DNA of 64,000 nucleotides from the NCBI RefSeq assembly GCF_017876775.1, contig NZ_JAGIOP010000001.1, forward strand, positions 1,736,001-1,800,000, written 5' to 3'. A program made the translations under genes and the position numbers. Positions 16,925 to 26,935 of this stretch are shown one piece after another; the stretch's first letter is position 1; each line of letters begins with the position of its first letter. The notes below the pieces were generated by a model. That model was not told the DNA's origin. It was given only the letters and a program-made list of their open reading frames with translations, and did no database searches. Source of the DNA: Mycolicibacterium lutetiense. Lineage in GTDB: Bacteria; Actinomycetota; Actinomycetes; Mycobacteriales; Mycobacteriaceae.

Positions 16925-19912
16925 TTATCCGATCGAGGAGATCGGTGGGGCCGGACGAAGCGGGGTTACCGTGTTGTCCCCGGGTTCGGTGCGCAACGTG
17001 AGCACGTACGTTCTACCGTCGTCGGTCGGAGCCATCTGGCCGGCCGACACCATTGACCGAACCGCCTCGCCTACGAAGTCCGGATTGCCCAGCGGGGTGT
17101 GCTCCATTTCGGCGGCAAGCGCATCGATCGTCAGTGGAATGCGTTGTCGGGTCAACGCGAATGCAGCATTCATCACCGCAGCGTTGGCTTCAGCGCCGCG
17201 GGTCCGCGACTCGGTCTCGTAGGCCGCATCAGCGTGTCGACGCATGATCCCTTGTTCCTTGCCTCTCTTGCGGGCCTGCTCGTCGCGCACCGCATCCGCC
17301 ACGGCGACAAGCTCTTTGATGACCCTCCTGCGCACCTCCATTACCGCCTCGGCGGCGTACCAGTGCACATCCTGCGGCTGGGCTAGTCCGTCCAGTACGG
17401 CCAACACCACACAGACCTTGAGCTGCTGTAGCAGTGCGTGCCGGTCGGCAATCGCGCTGGCACGGTCCGCTACGGCCTCAGCGGCGACATACCCTCCCGA
17501 GGGGCTCATCGGATTGGCGGTAGCGCTGCGCCACAGTTCATCGTCCATGAACTCTTTGGCCGCCGGGGGCGGCTTCACCCAGACAGGGGGACGAGGACCG
17601 CCAGTCTGCGGAAGCATGGACGGCGCACCGCCGTACCAGTAGACCGGGGCGATCTGCAACCGCTCGGGGTAGTACCCGCCACGCATCGGCATCCGTTGAG
17701 CACCCAGCCACAAAAAGCGTTGCGGGGTGCCGCGATCGGATTCACTGAACAGAGGCGAGACCGCCTCGGGCTGGGCGCCCAGGCGGATGCCGAATCGGTA
17801 GGTGTGCGCGGTAACCATCGAGTGGCGTTCCCGGTCGGAGGTGATGTTTCCGACGTCCCCACCCATCCACATCTGGCGGTAGAGGCCGGTGGCCTTGGTG
17901 CCCTGGCGCCCCATCTCAGCAACGAACACATCGATCTCGTCAGAAGACAGCAGCACCGAGTCGCAGGCGCGCTCCTCGCCGACGCTGCCGATATGCGGAG
18001 CTTCTCCATCTGCCGATCGGTCCTCGGCTGCCTCCACGGATTCGCCGCCGGCACGGGGGAACAGCTTCAAGATCCCTTCACCGGTGCCGACCGGGACCAT
18101 CATCACCCCTGGGACCAGCGTGTCGGAGGCTGTCAGCGTCACCGACTTGCCCGAGGCAGGGGGGCCGACCAGCACGCTGTAAAGGTTGATCGAGGTTCCT
18201 GCTCCAGTGGGTCCGGTCTCGGCGGGGATCGACCCGTCGGCGGGGATCAAACGCACGGTCGGCGGGACATTGGCCGCCACTCGCGGCAGCAGCGCGCCCA
18301 GCATTCCCCACCGGCCAACCCCACGTGCATCGGCAGCCGCGGCGACCTGGGATAGCCCTGGGGTCGCGGTGAAGATCCACTCGTGCTCAATTGTCTCGTG
18401 CGTTTTGCGGTTGGCGATTGGAGCGAGCATCTCGGCCCACTGCGTGCGGGTGCTGTGCACCGCTGGAACGTGCGCAGGCGTGCGGGGGAACGGGTACTCG
18501 TAGATCTCATCGTCGCCAGGTATCGGCATGTCGGCGACGTCGCTGATTTCCGGAAAGCGCCGCACCTTACGCGGTTTCGGCTCTGGCACGGAGGCAGGCA
18601 TCGGGGGAGGCGCGGGCTGGGGGCTCAGCGCTGTAGCGCCATCGGTCAACGAGGGGGCCATCTCGGCGCGGGTAGCCGGCTCCGGCGGCCGAGTCACCTC
18701 GATCACCAGTGGAGTGGGCGCGCCACCGGCGATCGGTGACGAGGTATACATCTCGTCACTGTTCTCGCGCACGACGCCGTCACGTGACAGCGCTTCGCGC
18801 AGGCCCTCGGCGGCTTGCCGCAGCAGCGTGGCGCGGGTATGCGCACCGCTACGTTCAGCGTCGGCAGCCTGTTGTTCGTAGTGTTCGGGAAGTACTGGTG
18901 CCAGCGATTCGGAACTGCCTCCGATCGAGATCCCGTGCGCGCGGCCGGCTTCGACGACACTGCACCCTCGCAGCTTGGCCGCAAGCTCCAGCCGCGAGAC
19001 GTGGTCGCCGGGCAAGCCGAGCTGGGCGATCATCGTTGCGCTCCACACGTGTGCGCCGTTGCCGACTTCGCAGCGGTCGTGCAGCGTCATGGATTTCTCG
19101 TTGTCAGACCCGGCCCAGTGCGCGATGTCGCACCCGCAGCCGTCGACCTGCCCAACCAGGGTGATGCGGTGATCCCCGGCGATCCAGGTCTCCCAGGAGA
19201 CCGCGTCGACAGCATCGGTGAGCTCGATCGAACGGGCATCGGCAGTTACACGGTCATAAACGGTCTGCGGCCGCGGCGCCAGGCATCCGTGCAGCGGTTC
19301 CAGTCCTGCCGGAACGGGCACGCTGCGATCGAACAGCCACGCAGGAGCCACATCGAGATTCAATGCAGGGTCGGCGCCATAGGCGCTGTGGTCCAGCGGG
19401 CCACCTTGTGCGGCGGCGTAGGAGTATTGCGGAGCCTCGGCAAGCTTCGATCCGGGTGCGACGGCGTAGCGGGTTCCGGCCAGCACATCGATCAGGCCGC
19501 CGCCAGGCAGCGAAATCCCCATGGCGTCGGCAGGCAGGGTCGCGGCGTCCATGCCGTCGGGAACGCGCAGCCAGGTGTGCGACCCGCCCCACTTCTTGTT
19601 GTGGGGTTGATTCATCTGCGCTTTTGCCGGAATGACGGTGACACGTAGCCCCGCATTTTGCACGGCAATCGTGGCGTGGGTGTTTTCGGCGTCCAAGCAG
19701 ATCATCCGGCTCAGCGACAGGTTCACACCGACGTTTCCGCCGCGGTGCATGTGCTCTGCGATCTGGTCCACGGTGTAGGCGGGCGCGAACGGCCAACCTG
19801 TCTGTGTCGGTCTCTTTAACTGTGCTTTCAGTGGCATCAGATGCGCACCGAGTGACACCATCCTGGTCAACGTCACAGTGTCGACCTGCGGGGTGCTGGT
19901 GTCTGGGCTCAT
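16925..19912 (-). CDS. primase-polymerase / replicative ATPase fusion
   Basis: 995 residues from ATG 19912 behind AGGAGAG. N-terminal bifunctional primase-polymerase-like domain: VGVNLSLSRMICLDAEN gives the acidic motif (D74, E76) and GGSHTWLRVPDG the conserved His (H112). A Pro-rich linker (~395-450) leads to a P-loop ATPase domain: Walker A VGPPASGKSV at ~582-591 and an acidic Walker B-like LLSSDEIDVF at ~655-663, with a helical C-terminus. Primpol-helicase fusions replicate many plasmids, phages and integrated elements, so this is the best candidate for the replication protein here. Upstream frame extension to 20152 is judged non-coding. Confidence 0.8.
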   Translation of the reverse strand: MSPDTSTPQVDTVTLTRMVSLGAHLMPLKAQLKRPTQTGWPFAPAYTVDQIAEHMHRGGNVGVNLSLSRMICLDAENTHATIAVQNAGLRVTVIPAKAQMNQPHNKKWGGSHTWLRVPDGMDAATLPADAMGISLPGGGLIDVLAGTRYAVAPGSKLAEAPQYSYAAAQGGPLDHSAYGADPALNLDVAPAWLFDRSVPVPAGLEPLHGCLAPRPQTVYDRVTADARSIELTDAVDAVSWETWIAGDHRITLVGQVDGCGCDIAHWAGSDNEKSMTLHDRCEVGNGAHVWSATMIAQLGLPGDHVSRLELAAKLRGCSVVEAGRAHGISIGGSSESLAPVLPEHYEQQAADAERSGAHTRATLLRQAAEGLREALSRDGVVRENSDEMYTSSPIAGGAPTPLVIEVTRPPEPATRAEMAPSLTDGATALSPQPAPPPMPASVPEPKPRKVRRFPEISDVADMPIPGDDEIYEYPFPRTPAHVPAVHSTRTQWAEMLAPIANRKTHETIEHEWIFTATPGLSQVAAAADARGVGRWGMLGALLPRVAANVPPTVRLIPADGSIPAETGPTGAGTSINLYSVLVGPPASGKSVTLTASDTLVPGVMMVPVGTGEGILKLFPRAGGESVEAAEDRSADGEAPHIGSVGEERACDSVLLSSDEIDVFVAEMGRQGTKATGLYRQMWMGGDVGNITSDRERHSMVTAHTYRFGIRLGAQPEAVSPLFSESDRGTPQRFLWLGAQRMPMRGGYYPERLQIAPVYWYGGAPSMLPQTGGPRPPVWVKPPPAAKEFMDDELWRSATANPMSPSGGYVAAEAVADRASAIADRHALLQQLKVCVVLAVLDGLAQPQDVHWYAAEAVMEVRRRVIKELVAVADAVRDEQARKRGKEQGIMRRHADAAYETESRTRGAEANAAVMNAAFALTRQRIPLTIDALAAEMEHTPLGNPDFVGEAVRSMVSAGQMAPTDDGRTYVLTLRTEPGDNTVTPLRPAPPISSIG

Positions 19913-20142
19913 CGCGCAAACTCTCCTGGCCGGTGGTTTTGACAGCGCCTCGGGCAAGGGTGGGAGATGCCTGAAACGCGCCTGCGACGCTACGTTGAAA
20001 GGGGGAAAATGCCGGTCTCGAACGCAGAAAACGGAAACGGCGTGTCGTCTATGCCGATCATGTTTCCTTGCAATAATTCGAACACGTGTTCCGGAACGGC
20101 TGGAAGCGTGAGGCAGTGACAGAGAGGCGGTGCACCGGGGCC

Positions 20143-20445
20143 ATGGCGACAATCACCCCCATCGAAACCGCAGATTCCTCTGCGTCGCCCGAGCGTAACG
20201 CGGAGGTGGACAACGAAATCGCCGCGAAGCTGGTGCGCGTCGCTGTTCAGCACGGATGGGTGGTGCACCAGCGCACGGCCCGGTACTTCACCGCTCGCCG
20301 CATTCGTGAAGGCGTCAGCACGGGTATCGGGATACACGTGTCTAGTGGGCGCATCCATGCCAGCCGGGCAATCACGGTCGATCGATCCGCCGGGGTCGAT
20401 GGCGTTCACGGCTGGTTGGTTGAACCGTCAGGGGAGCTCGGATGA
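20143..20445 (+). CDS. hypothetical protein
   Basis: 100 residues from ATG 20143, divergent from the primase-ATPase. Contains WVVHQRTARYFTARRIREG; could be a small nucleic-acid binding protein but no motif is decisive. Its stop overlaps the next ATG (ATGA at 20442). Confidence 0.55.
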   Translation: MATITPIETADSSASPERNAEVDNEIAAKLVRVAVQHGWVVHQRTARYFTARRIREGVSTGIGIHVSSGRIHASRAITVDRSAGVDGVHGWLVEPSGELG

Positions 20446-20759
20446 TCCTGCCTCCAGAGATCTGCGCACACGAGATTGACGTCCGGGAGGGTCGGCCTGT
20501 TGACCTCACAAAACTGACACACCACGGAGAGCTCCGGTTCCGCTGGTCGCTGCACGTGAACGAGCAGGACGCGGCGGCGTGTGTGCATGTGTGGTCCCCG
20601 TCTCTATGGCAGTGGAGCGAGGTGTGGTCGCTGAACAACACTCAGCCGATCCTGGCCCCCGCTGACCCCATGTTCAGTGCCGCCGACAAAGCTGCGGACT
20701 GGGGCCTGCTTTTCGCGGAGTTGGCGAAGTATGCGACGGAACTCTTCGAAGGCGGCTGA
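20442..20759 (+). CDS. hypothetical protein
   Basis: 105 residues coupled by ATGA to the gene before. N-terminal HEIDVREGRPVDLTKL resembles the opening of the gene at 7001. Trp-rich middle (VWSPSLWQWSEVW). Function unknown. Confidence 0.55.
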   Translation: MILPPEICAHEIDVREGRPVDLTKLTHHGELRFRWSLHVNEQDAAACVHVWSPSLWQWSEVWSLNNTQPILAPADPMFSAADKAADWGLLFAELAKYATELFEGG

Positions 20760-20779
20760 TCGATTCCCGCACCTGTATA

Positions 20780-20794
20780 TCTCTAAAATGGAGA
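20780..20794 (+). promoter_or_regulatory. palindromic operator overlapping -10
   Basis: TCTCTAAAATGGAGA, one mismatch from the perfect palindrome. It reads TAAAAT on the coding strand and ends 13 bp before ATG 20808. Confidence 0.6.
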
Positions 20795-20807
20795 GTAGTG
20801 TGTCGGC

Positions 20808-21131
20808 ATGGGCTCCGAACAGATCGTCGGCGAGGTCACGGCAATTCCCGCCACGACGCGGCAAGAGATCGCAGCCTGCCGGGCGCTTGGGCTCGGCTAC
20901 TGGTCGCAGGCGCCGCACCCCGGATGCGTCTGGGCGATTGACGATGAGCGCGTCGCGCATCTGGTACGAGTTATCGCCTCCCGCAATGCGGTACAGGCAA
21001 AGTGCGGGCGGATCGACGCGCCCCTCAGGCCGCGCCTCTGCACGCACACAAACGCGCGAATCACTTTCGGTGCGGCGCTGGCGCCCGACCCGCCGACGCT
21101 ATTCGACGACACCGGTCTCCTAAGCGCCTGA
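20808..21131 (+). CDS. hypothetical protein under palindromic operator
   Basis: 107 residues; ATG at 20808 with no Shine-Dalgarno in the 13-bp gap to the operator, so translation may be nearly leaderless. Contains TTRQEIAACRALGLGYWSQAPHPGCVW, a compact globular start. No known family. Confidence 0.55.
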   Translation: MGSEQIVGEVTAIPATTRQEIAACRALGLGYWSQAPHPGCVWAIDDERVAHLVRVIASRNAVQAKCGRIDAPLRPRLCTHTNARITFGAALAPDPPTLFDDTGLLSA

Positions 21132-21173
21132 CACAGATGATGGCACATCAAAACGAGAGGAAGACGCAGCGCC

Positions 21174-21374
21174 TTGAACGACACTCGTCACGAGAATCGG
21201 CACGGACCATCAGACCTCGCACGCCTGACCTCGATCCTTGATCAAGTCGCCGCCTCCGGCACGAACCTGGCCCCCACGAACAGAAGCGCCCGCCGCGCTG
21301 CTGCACGGACAGCGCTGCGTCAGGCCCGCGCCGAAGAAAGAGCAGCAGCACACCCGCGAAACGAGGCGAACTGA
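21174..21374 (+). CDS. small basic hypothetical protein
   Basis: 66 residues from a TTG with GAGGAAG upstream; helical and Arg/Ala-rich. Its stop overlaps the next ATG (TGATG), supporting coupling. Confidence 0.45.
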   Translation: MNDTRHENRHGPSDLARLTSILDQVAASGTNLAPTNRSARRAAARTALRQARAEERAAAHPRNEAN

Positions 21375-21583
21375 TGGCGAATGCCTACTGGAACAAAGAT
21401 TCTGGAGCTGTGTGGGTCAACCCAGGAGCAGGAGAATCCGCAGTGAAAATAGCCGGCGACGCCACCAGCGCCCTGGCCGCCTACGACGCGCTTGCCCTGG
21501 CCGGTTTCGTTCGTCACGGGAACTGGGAGATCGTCCCCGGTGCGTCGCGGCACCGTGTCGCCGCCGTCACCCGGTCCGACTGA
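21374..21583 (+). CDS. 69-residue hypothetical protein
   Basis: ATG 21374 overlaps the preceding stop. Sequence (MANAYWNKDSGAVWVNPGAG...) unlike any family I know. It is the last plus-strand gene before the ESX-linked minus-strand block. Confidence 0.5.
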   Translation: MANAYWNKDSGAVWVNPGAGESAVKIAGDATSALAAYDALALAGFVRHGNWEIVPGASRHRVAAVTRSD

Positions 21584-21607
21584 CAAGGCACGACAACAGC
21601 TTCCGGC

Positions 21608-22573
21608 TCAGTAGCCCTGGTATCCACCCGTGCCGACCCCCTGACGCGACATGAACGCGCCGAGACCCGAACCGTCAGCCGCGACCTTGTAAGTGTCCAT
21701 GACGTAGTTGATCGAAGCGCTCGCCGAGGCGACCGGATCGTAGATCGAGTTCGACGTACCTGCCATGTGGTAGGCCGCGAATGTGGACGGAATGCACTGC
21801 CATTGACCGCGGCTGCTGTTGGACGGTAGCCCATCTTCCATGATCATTCCGGTCGCGTTGGAATCCCATCCATTGCCGGCGTTCGGATTTCCGCCGGACT
21901 CGCCTTGGGACATGTGCTGATACAAGGCCTGCCACTGCTCACGCAGTGCAGGGTCATCAGGGATCCCGTTGATGGTCAGCGCCTGGTTGATCACGGACGC
22001 TGTTTCCTGGGCCGTTAGCGGTCCACCGGGGTACTTCGCCAGCGATACTTGCGATACGTCAAGGGGATCGGGGTTTTGTGGCGAGGTCGCCGAAGAGCCC
22101 GCGAACGGATCGTCGCTGTGAGGGAAGATTCCATTGGCGCCATCGGATTCGGCCTGCGCGCGCGACGCTTCGATCAGCGCTGCCAGAATCTGTGGGTCGA
22201 TACTGGTGACACCGGCTGGCGGGGTTGCGGCCACCGGGGCCGGCATTGGTGCGGGCGAGGGAGCCGTTGGTGCGCTCTGCTGGGGTGCCGATGACGGAAC
22301 CGTGGGCATCGAACCAACATTGTTGACGCCCTTGGCGCCCTTGTTGTCGAGATCCTCAACACCCTTGGCGAACTTGTCGGTCTTCTTTGTGCCGTCTTTG
22401 ACCTTGCCGCGCGCTCGCTCACCGTCCTTGGTGGTGTCATCGACTGCTGCCGTCAACCCTGGATGCACCCCCGCAGCCCCGGGGGTGCGGTCAGCATTGC
22501 CCGGAAGCGTGCTGTCGGCCTTCTGCGCCCCGGAAACAAGCGCCGCTCCGTCACTGCTGATCTCACCGGCCAT
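21608..22573 (-). CDS. ESX-linked lytic transglycosylase (SLT-like) with shared N-terminal module
   Basis: 321 residues from ATG 22573 behind GGAAGGAACG. C-terminal ~110 residues are a lysozyme-like SLT domain: SQGESGGNPNAGNGWDSNATG with the catalytic Glu, then SRGQWQCIPSTFAAYH and a final helix. It would cut peptidoglycan glycan strands. There is no Sec signal. The N-terminal ~85 residues (MAGEISSDG..., GVHPGLTAAVDDTTKDGERA, KVKDGTKKTDKF) are nearly the same as those of the NlpC/P60 protein at 32172-33110. With its ESX neighbours this suggests the module carries type VII export or partner binding. Confidence 0.75.
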   Translation of the reverse strand: MAGEISSDGAALVSGAQKADSTLPGNADRTPGAAGVHPGLTAAVDDTTKDGERARGKVKDGTKKTDKFAKGVEDLDNKGAKGVNNVGSMPTVPSSAPQQSAPTAPSPAPMPAPVAATPPAGVTSIDPQILAALIEASRAQAESDGANGIFPHSDDPFAGSSATSPQNPDPLDVSQVSLAKYPGGPLTAQETASVINQALTINGIPDDPALREQWQALYQHMSQGESGGNPNAGNGWDSNATGMIMEDGLPSNSSRGQWQCIPSTFAAYHMAGTSNSIYDPVASASASINYVMDTYKVAADGSGLGAFMSRQGVGTGGYQGY

Positions 22574-22599
22574 CAATCGTTCCTTCCGCGTATCCGCAC

Positions 22600-24850
22600 T
22601 TACTTGACCGCACCCGGATCCAGTCGCGGCGCCGTTGACGACGGGACGTCGGTTCCGGTGCCGGTGTCGGTGGCCGCGGCGTTGGCCGGCCCACCCTCGC
22701 CCTGGCGTGGCACACCGGGAGTTCCGACGGACGGGATGGCCTGCGTCCCGGATTCCGGCGCCCCGGCAGGATCGGCCCCGGCCGGTGATGCTGACGATCC
22801 GTCGGCCGGAACTTGTGGCTCGGGGGTCCCGCCGGGAACGTCGAAGGTCGTCGCGGCGGGAGCCTGACCGGATACCGGTGAGGATGCGGCACCGGCATCT
22901 TCGAGATGGAAGTACGCGGCGCGCTCACCCATGTCTTGCGGCAGCGCGCTCGCGTCGACCACCTTGTACTCCGACAGGTCGTAGAACGCGCCGTCACCGA
23001 GCAGCATGAACTTCTTGTCACCGGTGTCGAGGATGTCGCCGGGTTTGGCGTCGACCGGTGCGACCTGCTGCCCAAGGTCCTGACCCGGTACCGGAGGCTT
23101 GAGTCCGGCCTGGGCCGCGGCATCGGCCAGCGACACCGGATGCGTCGGATCGGCGGCCGCCAGCACCTGCGCCAGCTTGGCGCTCTTGGCGTCGGGGAAG
23201 GTGACTTTGCGGTCTTTCACTTGAACCTCTTTGCTCTGCTCGGGTACGGCCGCCGGCTTGGCAGTCGGTGGAACACCGGTCACCGGCGCGGCCGGGGCAG
23301 CCCCAGCGGTGACCGGCGCCGTGCCCGCCGGCTTGGCCGTGTCGGACTTCACCGCGGTCAGCGGCTCGGGCTTGCGGTCCTCGCGCTTCTTGTGGTCCTT
23401 GTCGTCATCGAGCAACTTCTTGGGCTCAGAATCCGGTTTCGACGATGCCGGGCTGGTCAACGGGGTGCCGCCACCGCCGGAGCCGGTCGACGGTGCGCCC
23501 ATCGGCGTGCCCATCGAACCGGCGGACGGGGTGTGGCCCAGCTTCGACAACAGATTGCCCAGGTCCGACTTGTCGTCTTTGCCGGCGTCTTTCACCGACG
23601 GTCCGGTCGGCGATGCGGGTGTCGGGGCTAGTGGCGAAGGATGCGCGGTGACCGGGGTGGTGGCGGTCTTGTCGTGCGGGCTGGCGGTTGCCGACCGTGC
23701 CTGTACCGGGGCCGGGATCGGGCCGTCGAACACGGTCGCCAGCTTGTCGGCGGCGGCCTGCACTTTGGTCAGCTCTGATTCGAGGGTGTTCTTCAGCGTT
23801 GTCGCCGCTGATTGATCGGTCAGCGCGCCGTGGTCGGTGAGCTGGTTGCGGGCGTTGCGATTGGCGGCCAGCAGCGCGTCGTAGGCGGATTCGGCTGCCT
23901 TGGACCCGGCGCGCAGCTGCGTCATCACCTCGGGCACTTTGTCGGGCAGTTCCGCGATCGCCGAAAAGTGCGGGGCCAGCTTCTGGCGGTACTGCTCGAA
24001 GTAGGGCTCCCCGGACTGGGCCATGGTCTGCTCCATTTGATGGAACAGGTCCGCGATACCGGTCAGCCACGTTTTCACCGCGGCTTCGACCTGCGGGGTA
24101 TCCAGGGTCAGTGCCGGCGGCGGGTTCGAGTTCCACACCGAGCCGTTCGGCCCGTCTTCGAAGCCGAAGATGTTGCGCTGCACCGTCGCCAGCGCCGCGT
24201 CGACCTCTCGGACCCCTGCGGCCTCACTGGCCGAGGCCGGCAACATGCGTGTGGAAGTGCCGTCGGGTGCGTCCCACATACCGTAGCCGGCGCCGCCGTT
24301 GCCCCACAGGTGCCAGTCGGGCCCGAATGCCTCCCACGCCTGGCCTGCGCCCAATCCGATCCATCCGATGGGGCCGGGGATTGCGCCGATGGTATTGAGA
24401 AGGGCACCGACAACGTCGCCGTCTTTGAGGTCTTGCGCGGCGAATCCGAGGCCGACGACGGTGCCGATACCGGGCACTGCACGGGCGCCTATCTTCAAGG
24501 CACTCTTGGCCATTCCCTTGGGCGCCAAGTTTTTCGATCCCCTTGTCGAGAACATCGACACCCCTGCTGTACTGGGCCTTATAGAGGCCCCCGGCCCCCT
24601 GGACCGTTCCGGTCGCGGTGAGCTTGCCGGCGGGCTTGGCGGCGCCGGCCGTTGACGGAGCTGGGGCTGCCAGTTTGGCCGCATTCGTCGGTGACGTGGT
24701 GTTGGTAGCAGCGGCAGGAGCATCCGCTGCTGTCGGTGCGGTGCCCGATGCCGATGTAGGGGGAGCGTCAGCGGCAGGCTTGGTCGCGTCACTCGTTGCG
24801 GCGTCGTGGGTCGGGTTGGGGACACCCTGCGCCCCTGTGGACTCACTCAC
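22600..24850 (-). CDS. large Ala/Pro-rich ESX-linked protein, one frameshift
   Basis: The natural start is GTG 24850 (MSESTGAQGVPNPTHDAATS...) behind AGGAGA. That frame reads well to ...GVDVLDKGIE and then must jump by one base, in a run of five A (24530-24534 on plus, as T), to continue as NLAPKGMAKSALKIGARAVP in the downstream frame to 22600. The rest has a hydrophobic Gly-rich segment (PGIGTVVGLGFAAQDL, IGWIGLGAGQAWEAFGPDWH), a helical region (~250 residues) that resembles WXG/LXG-type substrates, and a long Pro/Ala/Thr tail with a structured end (PGDILDTGDKKFMLLGDGAFYDL). Probably a secreted effector-like or structural substrate. A one-base indel, natural or from sequencing, is the simplest explanation. 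Confidence 0.6.
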
Positions 24851-24899
24851 GATCGGCTCTCCTCATCTGACTGGATCTGCGGACGGAACGGGGTCACGT

Positions 24900-25274
24900 C
24901 TAGCCGCGGCTGCCGGCGACGAAAGCGGTGACGAAGGCGGCGAAAGGGAATCCCGGCTGGTAGGTGTGGGCGACGGCGTCGTAGACCTCGCCGTCCTGAA
25001 TCATCAGGCGTCCCTGCGTGGCTCGCGGCATCCGTGACGGTGCCACTTTCTTCGACCGGATCGTGGCGTCCAGCCGAGCCATTGCAGCGTCCAGATGTGC
25101 GGCCACCGCTGACTTCTGCGCGGCCGGGGACGGTTCCCGCACACCGGCCAGGCCCAGCAGCACCACCGTCTCGTCGGATGCGGTGGCCAGTGCCGAAGCC
25201 AGAGTGTGCATGTACAGCAGAGTCCCTCGGCCCGCGTCCTGGATCGGAATCATGGCGGGCACAGTAGGTTGCAT
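24900..25274 (-). CDS. hypothetical protein in ESX cluster
   Basis: About 124 residues (ATG 25274, or ATG 25253). Helical, with SKKVAPSRMPRATQGRLMIQDGEVYDAV. Sits directly upstream of the large frameshifted protein in the same direction, so may be its partner or chaperone; no family recognised. Confidence 0.5.
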   Translation of the reverse strand: MQPTVPAMIPIQDAGRGTLLYMHTLASALATASDETVVLLGLAGVREPSPAAQKSAVAAHLDAAMARLDATIRSKKVAPSRMPRATQGRLMIQDGEVYDAVAHTYQPGFPFAAFVTAFVAGSRG

Positions 25275-25403
25275 CCGCCAGTTCTCGCGTACACGGCGCG
25301 GGTCGCAGCTGCGGTTGTGTCGGCATCTAGGCGTAAGGTGCGACACCGGCGTGTCGTGCCGCGGGCACGACCACAACCTCCACAGCTGCATACCGTGTGC
25401 ATC

Positions 25404-26927
25404 ATGGATCTGACACAGGCTCCGCTTCGCCGCCGGTCAGCGGTACGCGCCAACGCCCTGCGGTTGACCCGTGCACAGAAAGCGATCGCGGCGGTGATGA
25501 ACGGGGTGGACCCCGATCCCGACGACGTCGCCTATACCGCCGGGCATCGCATCGACGAGCAGATGCTGCATTTGTCAGCCGCGGCTGCCCTTCGGCAGGT
25601 GCTGCTGTCACGTCCCGCCCGGACCCGCAGGGCCGCTGAGTCCGATCAGCAGGCCGTCCTCGATGCCTATTACTTGGCGCTGGCGCTGGCCGATGCCGCG
25701 GCGGGGCACCCCGACACACTCAACGCTGCCGTGGCGCGCCCGTGGCGTGAGTGGTTCGCCGCGGCGGCGTTGGTGGCACGGTTGCAGATCCGGTTCCTCG
25801 AGCACGCCTGCAGCCAGATCGAGATGACCGCCAAAGACGCCCCCACACCAGCGCCGCTGGCCGGCGTACTCGCCAGCGATCTGCTTTCCAGCACCGGAAT
25901 GCTCGGCTGCCGTACTGCGCTGCTTCCCGACTACGCCACCCGGGAAGACTCCCGTCGTGCGACAGGGATGCGCTGGCTGCGAGCCACCTCGACGATCACC
26001 GTCGCCGGACACCCCGCAACCGTTGTGGTCGACGCGGGACCCGATGCGCTGCCCGGCGCATGGACCGCACGAATCGCCGCACCTCTAGTGATCACCGCGG
26101 GCGCGGGGGACACCCGCAGCCCAACGCGCTGGCCTCGGGAGGTGGTCACGGACTGCTTGCGGATGTGTTCACCGGGTGTTCGCAGCTGGGTGGCCTCGAT
26201 GACGCGCCGGCTCAGCGGCGAAGCGGGCGAGGAGCTGGTGCTGCAGCCTGGGGCCGCACCAGGAAAATTCCTTGTCAGCCCAGCGGCGACAGCGATCGCG
26301 GATTTGGTTGGCGGCCAGCGCTCCGAAGAGGTTGCAGCAACCGGTCCGTTCGAAGCACTGGCCGCAGGCGAACTGCCACTGGCGCCGGACACCTCCATAC
26401 GGCCGGTGGAAGCGCCGCCTGGGATGCTCGCCAGGATGCGACACGGTGGTGATCCAGGCGACGAGCTCAGCGCCGACACCCGCCTCGAGGATTACGTCAC
26501 GCTTCCGAACGTGCACCGTGACGAGATAACGCTGCTCGCTGCTGCAGAGCCTTTCGATTTCGGTACTGAAGTCGAAGTCACCATCAACTTCGCGACCCCT
26601 CCATGGCAGGACGTGAGCGCTCTGGCCGCAGAGTTGCGCAGCGCCGGTGGAGCAACATTGACAGCACCGACGCTGGGACGCATCGACCAGGATGTCGTGC
26701 CCGGGGAAGGCCACCGGCTTGCGCTGAAGGCACGCGTGCGTCGCGGTGTCGCAGTGCGCACCCGCCGCGGCTACGCGGTGATGCTCCCGGCTGGAACCCG
26801 GCTGGCGGTGATTGGCTCAGATGTCACCAAGCATCACACCACGCTGTATGCGGTCTGTGACCCCGAGCCGGCGGAGCCGGTGGCACTGGCCGTCCTCGGC
26901 GGCGATGCAGTGGGAAACGTGGCTTGA
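25404..26927 (+). CDS. 507-residue protein of unknown function
   Basis: The only plus-strand gene inside the ESX-linked block, convergent with PPE (8 bp apart). Start ATG 25404 lacks a strong ribosome site. N-terminal ~160 residues are helical (LTRAQKAIAAVMNGVDPDPD...). The last ~130 residues (VTLPNVHRDEITLLA..., HRLALKARVRRGVAVRTR, GYAVMLPAGTRLAVIGSD) recall the closing strands of ADP-ribosyltransferase folds, in which an ExE motif precedes VLLPxGT. Here that position reads GYA, so the catalytic glutamates would be missing. The resemblance is weak. Confidence 0.5.
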   Translation: MDLTQAPLRRRSAVRANALRLTRAQKAIAAVMNGVDPDPDDVAYTAGHRIDEQMLHLSAAAALRQVLLSRPARTRRAAESDQQAVLDAYYLALALADAAAGHPDTLNAAVARPWREWFAAAALVARLQIRFLEHACSQIEMTAKDAPTPAPLAGVLASDLLSSTGMLGCRTALLPDYATREDSRRATGMRWLRATSTITVAGHPATVVVDAGPDALPGAWTARIAAPLVITAGAGDTRSPTRWPREVVTDCLRMCSPGVRSWVASMTRRLSGEAGEELVLQPGAAPGKFLVSPAATAIADLVGGQRSEEVAATGPFEALAAGELPLAPDTSIRPVEAPPGMLARMRHGGDPGDELSADTRLEDYVTLPNVHRDEITLLAAAEPFDFGTEVEVTINFATPPWQDVSALAAELRSAGGATLTAPTLGRIDQDVVPGEGHRLALKARVRRGVAVRTRRGYAVMLPAGTRLAVIGSDVTKHHTTLYAVCDPEPAEPVALAVLGGDAVGNVA

Positions 26928-26935
26928 ATTGCCGC

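Noticed and set aside
19913..20152. N-terminal extension of the primase-ATPase to 20152
   Set aside because: Arg/His/Pro-rich non-coding-like sequence; ATG 19912 has AGGAGAG and a natural N-terminus.
24540..24846. N-terminal part of the long frame 22600-24846
   Set aside because: That stretch is the wrong frame of the Ala/Pro-rich start; the proper frame begins at GTG 24850 and joins after a one-base shift.
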